Under the pieces are notes generated by a model. The model saw only the letters and a program-made list of their open reading frames with translations. It searched no databases and had not been told where the DNA came from. The position numbers and the translations under genes are program-made. Of a stretch of DNA of 64,000 nucleotides, positions 1-13,206 are shown one piece after another; position 1 is the first letter of the stretch, and each line of letters starts with the position of its first letter. This stretch comes from Glandiceps talaboti (Eukaryota > Hemichordata > Enteropneusta > Spengelidae): assembly GCF_964340395.1 (NCBI RefSeq), contig NC_135554.1:20259592-20323591 (forward strand), given 5' to 3'.

Positions 1-549
1 CATGCAAATTTCAACTGGCATAGGGTGTGTAGCTTGTCAATAACTTAGTATTGGCCCAAATATAATCTGGAAATAGATGAGTGAAACGTAACAAATCTTG
101 GCTAAAGACACAGCGCACCGACTAGTCGATGCAGGCTACGTCTCCATTTGCCGTGACGTTCATTTTAAGCATGAGACCGTGATACCCCGGGCTGTGATGA
201 GGCAAGGAACGGAGACACGGCCGGTCTGCAGTTCATTAGGCGCGCTGTCTGGCCCATGCCTCAAAACTCTCTATGACAAATACGGGAAACAGTTATTCAA
301 AAAGAAATTGGTAAATGGAAAGCAGCTTACTTACCACTACTTGGTATTTATCTCCTGTTCACGTTAGTCGTTATATGCATCTGGGCTCCGCTAGTGCACG
401 ATCGCTGGGTTGTTTACAACGGAAGCTGTTTGTTTGTGCGTTTCCGATGCCTCCAATTTGACCTCAGGCGATTATTGAAACGAACACTCTGATTGGCTCG
501 CTCGCAAGGCGAGACTTACACGTGAAATCCAAGTATACTGTGTCAGATG

Positions 550-771
550 TTGGAAAGGCGTTCGTCCAGGAAAATAAAAAACTAACGTAAAAGACGCAAT
601 AACGATGGAATAAAGGTAAATACAGGAAAACCAGCCTATCTAACATCAGATTTTAATCAGTTGGAAAGGCGTTCGTCCAGGAAAATAAAAAACTAACGTA
701 AAAGACGCAATAACGATGGAATAAAGGTAAATACAGGAAAACCAGCCTATCTAACATCAGATTTTAATCAG
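550..771. repeat. Perfect tandem duplication, 2 x 111 bp
   Basis: Bases 550-660 and 661-771 are identical copies in direct, head-to-tail orientation, with no mismatch that I can see. The lack of divergence implies a recent duplication or an assembly duplication. The unit has no open frame of note. Confidence 0.92.
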
Positions 772-1244
772 ATTGTACGTGTATATGCAAAGATGCAGTC
801 TGCACAAAGTAAATATCACAGTACAGAAAAAGCTATCATTCGAGTTTATAATGATATTCTTCATGTTATTGATGGATACCAAGATGTTATACTATAACGA
901 CTTTGAGCTAATAGTAAGATCTAATATAACAAATCACAAGTTTTACCATTTAAGGGGCGATATCAATAGTTCAGCATAGGATAACAATGGACATATCGGT
1001 CAGAATAGCTCCACTGTTTTGTTCAGTTTTTTGTTTATTGTTTTTAGTAGAAGTGGTTCTGCTGTTCAACTTTTCCACTATGCGGTTTTGTTTTAGCAAA
1101 GTAGTAAAGTGGTTAGTGGTTTCATAAGACGACTCGCACACACTATTTAGAACACATTTCACCTAGAAAGTTGGTAAAATATTACAGTCACCATTTTACA
1201 AAAACCCAATCCACTTTCTGAACAGCCTTATACCTGCTCATCCA

Positions 1245-1530
1245 AAGACACCTACACAACAAATTTCAACTCAATTGGCCCAGCAATTTTGGAGGAGATT
1301 TTTGAAGCATTTTTACCAAATATTCTATTTTTAGACCCAATTTGCATATTGATGACCCAGTACATTTCTCGTGAGCAAACTTAAGACACCTACACAACAA
1401 ATTTCAGGTCAATTGGCCATGCATGAAAGATGCAAGATGAAAGTATAAAAGTTGAAGGTCCGACGACAGACGACAATGGAGAATTAACCCAACCCTTAGG
1501 CTCCGCGCAGCTTTCGCTGACAGCGGAGCT
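1245..1530. mobile_element. Probable non-autonomous transposon remnant with terminal hairpin
   Basis: A 36-bp sequence beginning AAGACACCTACACAACAAAT occurs at 1,245-1,280 and again at 1,383-1,418, 138 bp apart, with a few differences near its 3' end. Downstream come a short CGACGACAGACGACA run and a hairpin: GCTCCGC (1,500-1,506) pairs with GCGGAGC (1,523-1,529) across a 16-nt loop, followed by CTAAAA. Repeats of this general look (internal direct repeats, a GACGA run, a terminal GC hairpin) are common dispersed elements in invertebrates. The hairpin next to CTAA recalls Helitron 3' ends, but no TC-type start was identified, so the class is uncertain. Confidence 0.4.
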
Positions 1531-1850
1531 AAAAAAAGTGAAGTCTTTTAGTAGGGCCTCAGGCCCCCTCACCTTCTAACTAAATTGGCCAAAATAAAAG
1601 TTGTTTGAGACAATACAATCGATTCCAAATCAGTATGTAGTGCTATAATACAAAGCCAGTATGTAGAGGAAAACATAGTTCTTTTGTTGAAACTGTTTTA
1701 GTGCAATACAGTTATTACTGCGAAACTTCTTCCCATTTTTCAATTTGATGACATGTTTTAGAAATATTTGTATTTAGGGGTAAAAAATAGATCCATTAAA
1801 AGTATAATCATTTTTTTAGGATGATAACTAATGTGGCTCAAATCCCCCCC

Positions 1851-1905
1851 CCCAAGAATTCAGTTTGTTATCCTACATTGAGCTATTGATCTCTCCCCTA
1901 AGACA
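1851..1905. repeat. Dispersed repeat fragment, copy 1 (pair with 19,975-20,030)
   Basis: About 50 bp beginning AAGAATTCAGTTT is shared with 19,975-20,030 in the same orientation, with only a handful of substitutions and one 1-bp gap. The flanks do not match obviously. It is probably part of an unclassified interspersed repeat. Confidence 0.55.
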
Positions 1906-2015
1906 AGGTTGAAAGTGCAAATTCTAAAGACGCAAGATTAAGTTTCTCTTCCTTTTGTTAATACAATGCATTTTACCTAACTATAATCCCAAATGATATG
2001 TATTTAATACTAATA

Positions 2016-2050
2016 ATGATACTTTATTTGTCTATAGCGACTTCCATCAA
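2016..2050 (-). mobile_element. Possible retroposon 3' tail (AATAAAG type)
   Basis: On the minus strand the sequence reads GACAAATAAAGTATCATTAT, the same kind of 3' end (short unique sequence, AATAAAG, AT-rich simple tail) seen at the ends of the three SINE copies in this window. No SINE or LINE body is recognisable next to it, so it may be a 5'-truncated copy. Confidence 0.3.
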
Positions 2051-2100
2051 AACAATAACAAACCGCTTCACAATAAAATATATAACAAATGATTTAAAAA

Positions 2101-2190
2101 TACAATGATAAAAGTAAGACCAGCTCGAATACAATGATAAAAGCAAAAATAAGACCAGCTCGAATACAATGATAAAAGTAAGACCAGCTC
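2101..2190. repeat. Short tandem repeat, three units of about 30-35 bp
   Basis: Units begin at about 2,101, 2,130 and 2,165 and share ACAATGATAAAAG, then AAGACCAGCTCGAA. The middle unit carries a short insertion. No coding potential. Confidence 0.8.
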
Positions 2191-2404
2191 AACTAATGTA
2201 AAATGATAAAAAATGATTTGGTACCCTTACTTTCACTCGGCATGTATCGTTTCGTGCTATGAGTTTAGACTCCGAAGTACTACTATGGCCCCTGCGATGT
2301 AATACGATTTCAAATATTTAAGATATGAAAGCGGATTATCCAAACATAATGGCTCGTATGATATAATGTACATGAGTAGCAGATAAATGAATCGGTCTAC
2401 TGTA

Positions 2405-2770
2405 TTTTATAATTTGCATATTAACGAATGGCAAAGTAGTGTGGTTGTGGTATACGAACAGTATAAGCATTCTGCGAATTAAGAGGGATTCTTCATTTAT
2501 AATTTGCATACTATTGAATGGGCAATGTAACGTGATACACATGTAAGTACATGGTGAATTAAGCGGGTTACTGTATGTATAATGTGCATATTAGCGAATG
2601 GGCAAGGTAATGTGATATACATGTACGTACACCTGCAGTGAATTAAGCAGTTACTTATTTATAATGTGTATATAATGGCAGGGTAGTATGGTATACATAT
2701 AAGCATCCAGAGAATTGATCGGGTTACTTCAAAATATATAATTTGCATATAATCCAATGGCACGGTAACG
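2405..2770. repeat. Degenerate minisatellite, five units of about 77-90 bp
   Basis: A core close to TATAATTTGCATATTA, followed by a variable GAATGGCAAGGTA-type segment, recurs starting at 2,408, 2,498, 2,578, 2,660 and 2,737. The units are diverged, so the array is old. Several units keep ATTTGCAT, which matches the octamer recognised by POU-domain factors, although this may be coincidence in AT-rich DNA. Confidence 0.75.
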
Positions 2771-3404
2771 TCATTGGAAGGTTACAAACGATGTTAAAGC
2801 ATTCCCAACTGGAGAAACCTTTTTAGCCTGTCTGTCATGCTTGTGCGACATTACCCAATGTCGCATACACTGTCCAGGAACATTATTTGTTTGTTTCAAT
2901 AAATAAATCTCTAGACCAGAACCCAAGACCGGCTTTAAGTGATGTTAGAATAATTGTATTCAAAACCCCATTTACTAGCAGACGTGTTATTCATAGGAAG
3001 ATGTCCCAATTGCTGTCAATCATTCATTGCCATAACTGAAAATGTAATTACATTAAAAGAATAGACTTCAGAAGGTAAACACCCCGTGTTCACCTTATTT
3101 AGAACTTCAAAGCCTTGTCAATCACGATAAAAGTATAGAATTGTGTATGTATCTAAATCCATTTCATGACTTTCAAGAATGCACTTTCCCAATCGTTGGT
3201 TACATATACAAATTATACTTGCATAAAGAGATATGACATCTTGAGGCCATTAAGTTGAGTTTAGTTTTTACATTTTTGTCTGAGTAACATTCGATTGGAA
3301 AGACTTGCCTAATTGCGTAAGGGTGTGGTCGCCCAATGCAGATGTCTTTATAATTCAAATATAAATTGTGACTGCCACACAAATCAGAATTGTTTTAGCC
3401 TTAC

Positions 3405-3803
3405 CCTTTTCTTGGATGCTGCATACGACCGGTCTCTGTTATTATGGGCGTTGCCTGGTAAGCTTCTACCCCACAGTTTGGCCCCAATCCTGGCATACGT
3501 ATACATCAGTACAATCAGCGGAAGGAAGTAGGTACTGAGCACCACGAAAACTTCATATAACTCGTATAGCTGGGTCTGTGGCTTCCATTCATCGCAATAA
3601 TGTATGTCAGCATCGTGGGATGATCGACGAGCTTTGGTGAAGACTGTCTGGACAACAGCGAGTGAACCAGCAACAACGAAAATCCCTCCCAGAAGCATCT
3701 TGCTTCGGTGCTTCGTGACTCGCACTTTCAGTGGATACATGACTGCGTAGTAGCGGTCGATGCCAATCGCTGTAAGGGTATAAATGCTGACGATCACAGA
3801 CAC
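3405..3803 (-). CDS. Peptide GPCR exon 2 (TM3 to start of loop 3)
   Basis: 399 bp, 133 codons, phase 0 at both ends. The acceptor is TTATATTCAG before GTG (exon starts at 3,803) and the donor is AAAAGG followed by GTAAGG (exon ends at 3,405). It encodes most of TM3 with SIYTLTAIGIDRY, loop 2, TM4, the disulfide Cys, TM5 and the LWGRSLPG segment. A phase-0 intron close to this basic Lys-Lys-Arg position, just before TM6, is also known in vertebrate tachykinin receptors. Confidence 0.88.
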
Positions 3804-6800
3804 CTGAATATAACAAAAAATTAACATTCATAGGTATTTCTTTGATAAAAGTAATATTTGGCCTTTTTCCGTGGTCGTGTGTGTATTTATTCCTATTTTG
3901 TACAAACATTAAGATTGTTCTGTATACAGTCCTTTATCTTGATTGTGTTTATGTCCTTTCTAATTGTTTGAAATATCTTAATCCATCTATGCAAAGGGTA
4001 TGATGCATTTTTGTGAACCCTCAAGCATTTCGCCTTAAAATACGTAATTCATACAAGTGTTTTGACACTATCGGCTAGGTTCACTGATTATGAGCTGTGG
4101 TTACATTACCGTGAAATGTTTTTTCAAATGCCATTGATCAAAACAGTTGTTCCACTCTATTAAGCCTTCAGGGTCCAATTGGCACCGACGTTCTAGTTAG
4201 TATTTTCTGCTTGATTGACTAGCAATTATGGTAAGCAGTTAATTTCTGTCTTATTAGTACTAATCTTCAATAATGCATACATTTCGCATCATCAGTTACA
4301 GATAGTGTTGGTAAAGGACGTGTTTTTCCTTGAAACTAGAAATATAATTATGTCGGTCAGAATTAGTAGTATTATCACGAATGGTTAATCCTAACTAATC
4401 TAAATCTAAGAAAAAACATACCGTGAATCCTTTTTTTCTCCAGCAAATTTCTCAAAATGGGTGCGTGTGAGGATCCCATGATTTAAAGCTGTAATACTTT
4501 CGGATATATATGTTTTTATTCTATAAAGTTCATTCATGCACAGGGAGCCCAGGAACCGACTCATGCGAAGGTAATGTTTAGTCATAGGGTGCCAGCGCTA
4601 ATATATCTTCATTGCATGGAGTTATCGTCGACTTAGCGTATAGCTCGTGCGCCTCTTACCATTGCAGTCAGGGTTTGAAGCTAGCAAGAGTTGGCTGGGT
4701 TTGATTAAAAACTTCCCAAATCTGGATGTAAGAAGAGTAATGCACAGTTTGACCATACCGAACAATACAGGTTTTCGCCCGATTATCCGGTTCCCTCCTG
4801 GTTCAAAACTAGGGCATTTGAGCGCTACATGCGTAGCGATCGTATTTCAATTGCCAAATTTAATTTGCAGTAATAAAGTATACATTGTTATTATTATTAA
4901 TATTAAAGTGACCCAATGATTTACGATGACGCGCCTGATATGCTCATTATTACACTACAATCTTAAACTATACATCTCAATTTTACAAGACCTAAAAATG
5001 AATATGCAAGTATTGAATGGTAACTGGTAAGGGGTTCCAAAGTTACGAGCACAAATACATAAGTGGTGTTGCATTGATAAAGTCTTCCATAAAGCGTTGC
5101 AATTCCGATCGATACAGTTCATAAGCAATCTGAAATACCAAAACAACTTAAAAATAAAGTAATTATAAAATTCAGCTGTTAAAAGCAAGAAAATACTTTC
5201 AAAAATGATTACAAATCCATCGAGTAAATATGAAACGCCTCTGCAGAAATTTATATTCATTGCGCCCACGTCTACTAAGGATAAAAAACAGGCAGTGTGG
5301 AATCTTCAATTTAAATTTATCGTATGCTGCATGCTGTACGGATGATTATGATTTTCAAGTTTATAAGAGTGTGTCCACTCTCTCCTCCCCCCCCCCCATC
5401 ATTTAATTTAGCATGCACTGAACCAATATCCAGACTAGACTTGTTCTACTACAGAACATTGGATTATTCAAACAATCAATCAATAGTGTATAGGAATAAC
5501 TTAACCATTAATACAATATGGAATGGCTAATGCAGCTGATTTTCGAAATAACTATGTAACAAATGGCTTTTAACCGATAAATACTGTCCCATTACTGCAT
5601 ACCTTACAAAGGTTATGCCAAAAATTTAAGATGTACTAATGTATGTACATCATTGACATTGAAGTATTTTAACATCTAAGAATAGTTATATATGCCTACC
5701 GTACTGATATTGTTACAGGTATCTATTGAAAGGAAAATGCGATACTGAATCAATTTTTTGCAAATTAGAGTTTCTGTCGTATTCAGTCAAAATGTTGAAT
5801 TCATAGGATGGGCGATGTATAATTTGTAATCTCCATACAGTAGAACCCAAGAGCGAATTGCACAAGAGTTTCAATCGCTGCTTAAAGGCGATGAGAAGGT
5901 ATGAAGCTTAAGTTCGACTACTCGGCATGATCAATTGAATTTCAGAAAGTGAATCATATTTTTGACTAAGGTTAAACGTTTCTTGCAGTGTTGGGTGGAA
6001 TATCCGAAAATTTATATGCTGACTACATTAGCTATTCACACACGTACAGGTAATTGTGAAAAGTTTGCGTAATGCATGTGACAATTTCATGTCGTACCTA
6101 ATATCAGTTTTCGTTTACAATTGAGGATATATTTTGCAAGATTTAGAGTCGCTATATAAGGTTCATATTTCCAGGACTACTGAATCATCAATCCACAGAA
6201 AGGTTAACAAAGATACAACACGTACGAAATACTCGTCGTATTTTAGCATGTCGCATTTGCCGATAAAATGCGCAAATCTATTTAACACAACTGTAGTTTA
6301 TATCTCTACATGAAACGCATAAATAACACATCTTTAGGAGCGACATTACAACCACTTTATAATCACATCACAATTTTCAAACTATTAGGAGAACAATTAC
6401 TTTGATATATTGTATCTTTTTGTGAAGTTACTGTAGTCGTTAATATAAACGGTATATTATATTATATTAACTATTACAATTTACAATTATAATGGTTCTA
6501 CAACTGAGCCATAACGACGGATAATGATTTATTCTGTAAATGATTTGTCCATACTTTGGTTAATGTTACTTTTCGCCGCTGTGACAATGTACCTAAATTG
6601 GTTTTTTTGGTAAATGCAATTTTAACATGGTTATTATGGTAGAGGAAGGTTTGGCAGTATAAGAATTTTCAACATTTATACCTTTAAACCCCTACCATAA
6701 CAAGAATCAGAATTAGTTTATTCATCCCACTAGGGGAAATTAAAACGACAGTTCTTGCAGCTAAAATAAACAGAATACAAAAGACAGCATTACGTACATT

Positions 6801-9728
6801 ACCCTAGCATACTAAAACAACAAGACGATACTAAAAAGAATGACAATGGCTGCTGTTAAAAACCGAGAGCGGATGGGACAAAAGACAATTTAAAACGATT
6901 GGTTTTAGCTAACATTTGAATAGTAATTTTGTCATCTATCTTCTTTATTTGTATTTATACTGGATAGTTCTTTAAGTATATAATCACTTGTCTCCCAAGA
7001 AGTCCATCTAGTGAGGGCCATCCCTCATGGGTTCAGTGTTACTAATGGTAGTAATGCAGGAGGAAACCGGAGTACCCGGGGGAAAACCTGCGCTGTTCGG
7101 TAGAGTCAAACTGAACGACACTCTTCTTACCTACAGTGTGGTAAATTTAATCAAACCCTGAATGGGTTTGAACCCCGACCGACTTGGCCACCGACAATTC
7201 TATCTCCTATCTGTATTTTCTGCCATACCTCATCTCTTCAACAAACTCCATTAAAGCACCATCTCGTCGCTCTCCTACCCACCTACCCACACCCACTCCT
7301 TTCAATCTCTATCTGATAGGTGATTGTTCAATGACACTCGAACGATTCCACTTCGTCCTTCCCCTATTGACTCTTTACTGGCTCCAGTATCACTTCCACA
7401 GGTTTCATCTGCCTCCCCTGGCACTCTGGATGGACACCTCGTGTCATAACCATTCCAACTCCTCCTATACACATTCCCATTTAACAGCTATTTGTACTAG
7501 TATTACATTTACGCCTATTGGTTTCTGATAGAAACTACACCTGACCAATACCCCTTTTCAAACAACTGTAAATGATAAAACTCGAAGAATTATATGAGTA
7601 TCTTAAAAGTTGTGAAAACTTACAAACAAATGAGGATGCATGCGAGTGGCGAACATTTATCCAAATAAAGCTTGAAAGTGGTAGGCGGTTCTCCTTTTGT
7701 TGTTTTAGTGGTTTAAGATCTTCCAATTTATATCAAATATATTTAAAACTCTGAAAAACTAGTTATATGTAGATGTATTGTTTGTTGTTGTGGTCATATA
7801 CCATGATAGATTTACTACTGGTAATCAAAACATCGCCTCAACAATCTTCAACAACCGTTATCTGTTAATAGAATCTCGTAGAATCAAGTGGACGTACACG
7901 CACAGTTAGTAGTATTTGTGAGGGAAATGAGATTACTAATACACAAATCGGAAAAAAGTCCCCTAGTGTTGCCATGTCCTTTATATAAAAGGATGTGAGC
8001 AGACTTTACAGTGAGAAGTAGGTATTTTTGCAGCATATCAATAAATGTCTGAATTATTCTAATTACTGAACCACACCCAACCATTACTTGCTCTTGCCAA
8101 CCTGGTATTAAAATGGCCTTAGTGATGACAAATGGGTATTTATTTTGGATTTTGAATTCATAGTATAACTCTGCTATGTTTGCCTACTTGTAAAAAAAAC
8201 TACATATAACAACATATACGAATTCATTGTTTGTTTGTTTGTTTGTTTGTTTGTTTGTTTGTTTGTTTGTAACTCAAAAAATTACATACAAAATAATTTT
8301 AAAAATATGAAAAATGTGTGTTATTGTACTTATAATAACAATATTTTTATATACCGTTTAGCTGTTCGTATATAAACTATTCAGTTACAAACACGAGTGG
8401 ACTTGTTTCACAATGTGTTTTTTTTGAAGTAGGAAATATAGCAGGGTTGTCTTTAAAATGTAAAATCCAAAATAAATACCCCTTAAAGAAATAACATTTA
8501 GATTGAATTTCGTCAATGACGTAATATAATATAGATGTACTAACAACGGCAAGACATGTCCTTTTATACTATCAACTGGAATAACAACGCAGGAAGAATA
8601 TATTGATGTCATCGAAGACACGCAGTATTTTCTTAAACTCACGACTGGGATAAACCGATAAGTCGATTGAGCCGCTTCGAACTTTCTTTCAGCTCACATG
8701 CATTTGTATGAAACATTGAAGGGCCAAATTCACCCAAACATGCTTTCAAATGTGTTATCAGATTTCGCAAAAACGTGGCACAACAAATAACTTGCAACAT
8801 GAATATCTCTCTCAAGACACAGCAAGTGGGGAAATTGTATAACTTTTCATCTTTTGCCCTCAAGCAGAGATATTGATTATATTTTCTCAGGTCATTAAGG
8901 TAGTAAAGCGTGAGAGATAACAGCGTGATGAAAATTTTATGAGTATGTAATTGTATTCCTTTCCTTTCAATATTACAAAATACATTCACCAACACAGGAG
9001 CAGCGCAAATATGATGCACAACTTGGGAATATGATAACGTTGTACCCTTCTGTCTGCAACGACACTGACATCTACGTATATTGATGTGTAAAGCGCTGTC
9101 TGTCTATGTTTACATACAGAAGCTTTCGGAAACTTTCAAAAAATGAATACCCTCAGGCCTAATCTCTTGTCATCAAATTTCTCGTGTATCACACAAACCA
9201 AACATACATACCCACTGTACTAGACACACGTTGAACACAATGTGGCAATGTTGGTAGTTACATTAAGAGGACATTTTTCATTACCTGTTGCAGAAACACT
9301 ACAGTTGGACACATGCCAGTTCCAAATATCCAGTACCCGTACATTATCGTCGTGAACGTGAACGGCATACAGAAAATGGCCATGGTCAAGTCAGCAAGGG
9401 CAAGATTTATCAAGAAAAGATTCAAGTCCGATTTTGTTCGACCACACGACAATACGACAAGCACGATCATATTGCCAACAATTGAAAGTGTTATACTGAA
9501 ACTAAAAGCACAGACTAAAGCTGTCACCCAATCTTCATTAAGTGCTCGGTAAGCGTCGTAGTACTCCTCTTCTGTGGTATTTGCATTCAGGTTTTTGCTT
9601 TCCCAGTATTTTCCCTCTGTAGCTGATCTATTCAGCATATACGCAATGATTTGTCGATGCAAATGATCCAGTAACCAAGAGGGTAGCGTTGGAGTAATTG
9701 TATTGTTATTTTGGTCATGGAATTCCAT
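3405..9728 (-). CDS. Neuropeptide-type class A (rhodopsin) GPCR, 5' part: join(9728..9285, 3803..3405), 3' exon off-window
   Basis: Two exons join in phase 0 to give 281 residues covering the extracellular N-terminus through TM5 and the start of intracellular loop 3. Visible class A landmarks are GN (85-86) in TM1, LALAD with Asp113 in TM2, WIFG (133-136), the conserved Cys140, Asp-Arg-Tyr (164-166), Cys218 in extracellular loop 2 and Pro243 in TM5. The Cys-x-Glu-Trp-x-Pro stretch in loop 2 and the ARIGAKLWGRSLPG run after TM5 are typical of the tachykinin/NPFF/NPY/QRFP-like group of peptide receptors, which usually couple to G proteins at the plasma membrane. Sequons lie at Asn8, Asn33 and Asn50. 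The ATG at 9,728 has an ACCATGG context and is the first Met in the frame. Phe190 stands where Trp4.50 is expected. TM6, TM7 and the tail are missing; the next intron begins with GTAAGG at 3,404 and I found no further exon down to base 1. The exact ligand class cannot be told. Confidence 0.88.
4625..4905 (+). mobile_element. tRNA-derived SINE, copy A
   Basis: This copy aligns along its length with the minus-strand copies at 30,180-30,453 and 6,945-7,196. Shared blocks in order are TAGCTCGTGCGCCTC (degraded tRNA head), GCAGTCAGGGTTTGAA (degraded B box), GGGTTTGATTAAAAA, TGTAAGAAG, CAGTTTGACC, CCGAACAATACAGG, CGGTTCCCTCCTG, CTAGGGCA and an AATAAAG end at 4,872-4,878 followed by a TTATTATTA-type tail. 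The A box is largely lost, so this is an old copy. It lies in the receptor intron, antisense to the gene. Confidence 0.8.
6703..6742 (-). mobile_element. LINE/SINE 3'-end fragment
   Basis: On the minus strand it reads AATTTCCCCTAGTGGGATGA then ATAAACTAATTCTG. A TTTCCC...GGGAT-AATAAA hairpin end is typical of CR1/L2-like retroposons and their dependent SINEs. It is close to, but separate from, the SINE copy that ends near 6,950. Confidence 0.45.
6945..7196 (-). mobile_element. tRNA-derived SINE, copy B (internally shortened head)
   Basis: On the minus strand it begins TGTCGGTGGCCAAGTCGG, then a B-box-like GGGTTCAAACC, then the shared body: CAGGGTTTGATTAAA, GTAAGAAGAGT, CAGTTTGACTCTACCGAACA, GCAGGTTTTCCCCCGGGTAC, TCCGGTTTCCTCCTGC, and ends with AATAAAG (6,953-6,959). 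Compared with the 30-kb copy, about 30 bp between A and B boxes are missing. Inserted in intron 1 in the sense orientation of the receptor gene. Confidence 0.82.
8228..8270. repeat. (TTTG)n microsatellite
   Basis: About ten uninterrupted TTTG units inside the receptor intron. Confidence 0.95.
9285..9728 (-). CDS. Peptide GPCR exon 1 (N-terminus, TM1, TM2, start of TM3)
   Basis: 444 bp, 148 codons, starting at the ATG at 9,728 and ending at CAG before the donor GTAATG. There is no clear signal peptide, which is usual for class A receptors. The extracellular N-terminus of about 66 residues is acidic and carries three N-glycosylation sequons. TM1 spans about residues 67-93 and TM2 about 103-127. 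The exon boundary in TM3, shortly after the conserved Cys140, is a position where peptide receptors often have an intron. Confidence 0.9.
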
Positions 9729-10300
9729 GGTTTCTGTTGATCTTATCCCTTTCTTATGCAGGAGATGAATCTCCTGAAGTTCGATAATCTTCTTGTTACG
9801 ATATTCACAATGCAGAAGATAAGTGTCTGAACCAAAGTTGTGCTTCAGCAGTTGTAAATGAATCGCTTCTAAACCTCAGTGTGCGTTCGTGACAATCGCT
9901 GTCAGGACAACTCGATCGATCTACCACAGTCCTGTCCGTCACAATATGAGTTTTTGATGCAATGATGTAGCTTTGGTGTACGTCACGAGTAGGTTGGCTC
10001 ATTTCGAGATCACGTGACGCTGCACGAATCATGAACCGGGATGTGACTAAATAAAAGAAGGCTTTCGTCGCGTGTTGGTGTGCTTCCTGTTTCAAGAATA
10101 GTAATTTGTACTGTGGTGTGGTGCGATGTACTTTCCTGATACTCGCACTGACTGAACAATTGTGTTTATTGAAACTTGTCTGTCACGTTAAATAATGCAA
10201 AGCAAAAGTAAACGTCTTTAATATTGAAACGTCAACAATGGAACTTCATTTTAAAGTGGCAGTTGGGAAAGCTCGGCCCTGGAGAGGGAACTCAAGGGTA
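9729..10300 (-). promoter_or_regulatory. 5' flank and probable 5' UTR of the peptide GPCR
   Basis: GC- and CG-richer than the surrounding DNA. A near-perfect hairpin (9,759-9,776) lies 31-48 nt upstream of the ATG. A CACGTG E-box is at 10,011-10,016 and an AT-rich TTTTATTTAG stretch (minus strand) near 10,050 could be a weak TATA-like element. The receptor frame stays open upstream of the ATG for at least 100 nt without another Met, so a non-coding leader is assumed. No transcription start can be fixed from sequence alone. Confidence 0.3.
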
Positions 10301-13164
<2,864 letters not shown>

Positions 13165-13206
13165 AGGGCGCCATTTTACAAAATGGCGGCAACCATCCAG
13201 GTAAGA
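13165..13206 (+). promoter_or_regulatory. Candidate TATA-less promoter and tiny first exon (ATG at 13,183, donor at 13,201)
   Basis: The sequence GCGCCATTTTACAAAATGGC is a near-palindromic pair of CCAT/ATGG cores of YY1 type, a signature of many metazoan initiation sites. The right half contains ATGGCGGCAACCATCCAG directly followed by GTAAGA, so it could encode a six-residue first exon (Met-Ala-Ala-Thr-Ile-Gln, 13,183-13,200) with a good Kozak context. No downstream coding exon was recognised, so it may be a non-coding transcript start or chance. Confidence 0.25.

Larger units (their letters stand above)
1..3404. other. Non-coding left end, probably intron of the peptide-receptor gene
   Basis: No exon with a recognisable protein was found on either strand. 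If the receptor exon at 3,405-3,803 continues to an exon left of base 1, this stretch is intron. It holds a GC- and CG-richer patch at about 80-480, a perfect 111-bp tandem duplication (550-771), a probable transposon remnant (1,245-1,530), a C-run at about 1,844-1,853, a short tandem repeat (2,101-2,190) and a degenerate minisatellite (2,405-2,770). Open frames here, such as 98-367 on the plus strand, have no domain or motif I recognise. On the minus strand a good splice-donor-like sequence (GTAAGTAAG) lies near 333, but I cannot attach it to a coding exon. Confidence 0.5.
3804..9284 (-). other. Intron 1 of the peptide GPCR gene (5,481 bp)
   Basis: Bounded by GTAATG (from 9,284) and TTATATTCAG (to 3,804) on the minus strand. 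It contains one SINE in each orientation (4,625-4,905 plus; 6,945-7,196 minus), a retroposon-tail fragment (6,703-6,742), and a (TTTG)n run (8,228-8,270). Open frames inside it, for example 8,639-9,019 minus and 7,184-7,528 plus, show no known domain and overlap repeats or lack splice support. Confidence 0.75.

Noticed and set aside
98-367. 89-residue plus-strand frame in the GC-richer left end
   Set aside because: No domain, no splice support, no codon pattern of a known family; the CG content alone explains the long frame.
7184-7528. 114-residue plus-strand frame
   Set aside because: Begins inside a SINE and continues in low-complexity Thr/Pro/Ser sequence.
8639-9019. 126-residue minus-strand frame
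   Set aside because: Lies inside the receptor intron, lacks any recognisable motif and is not needed to join the two exons.
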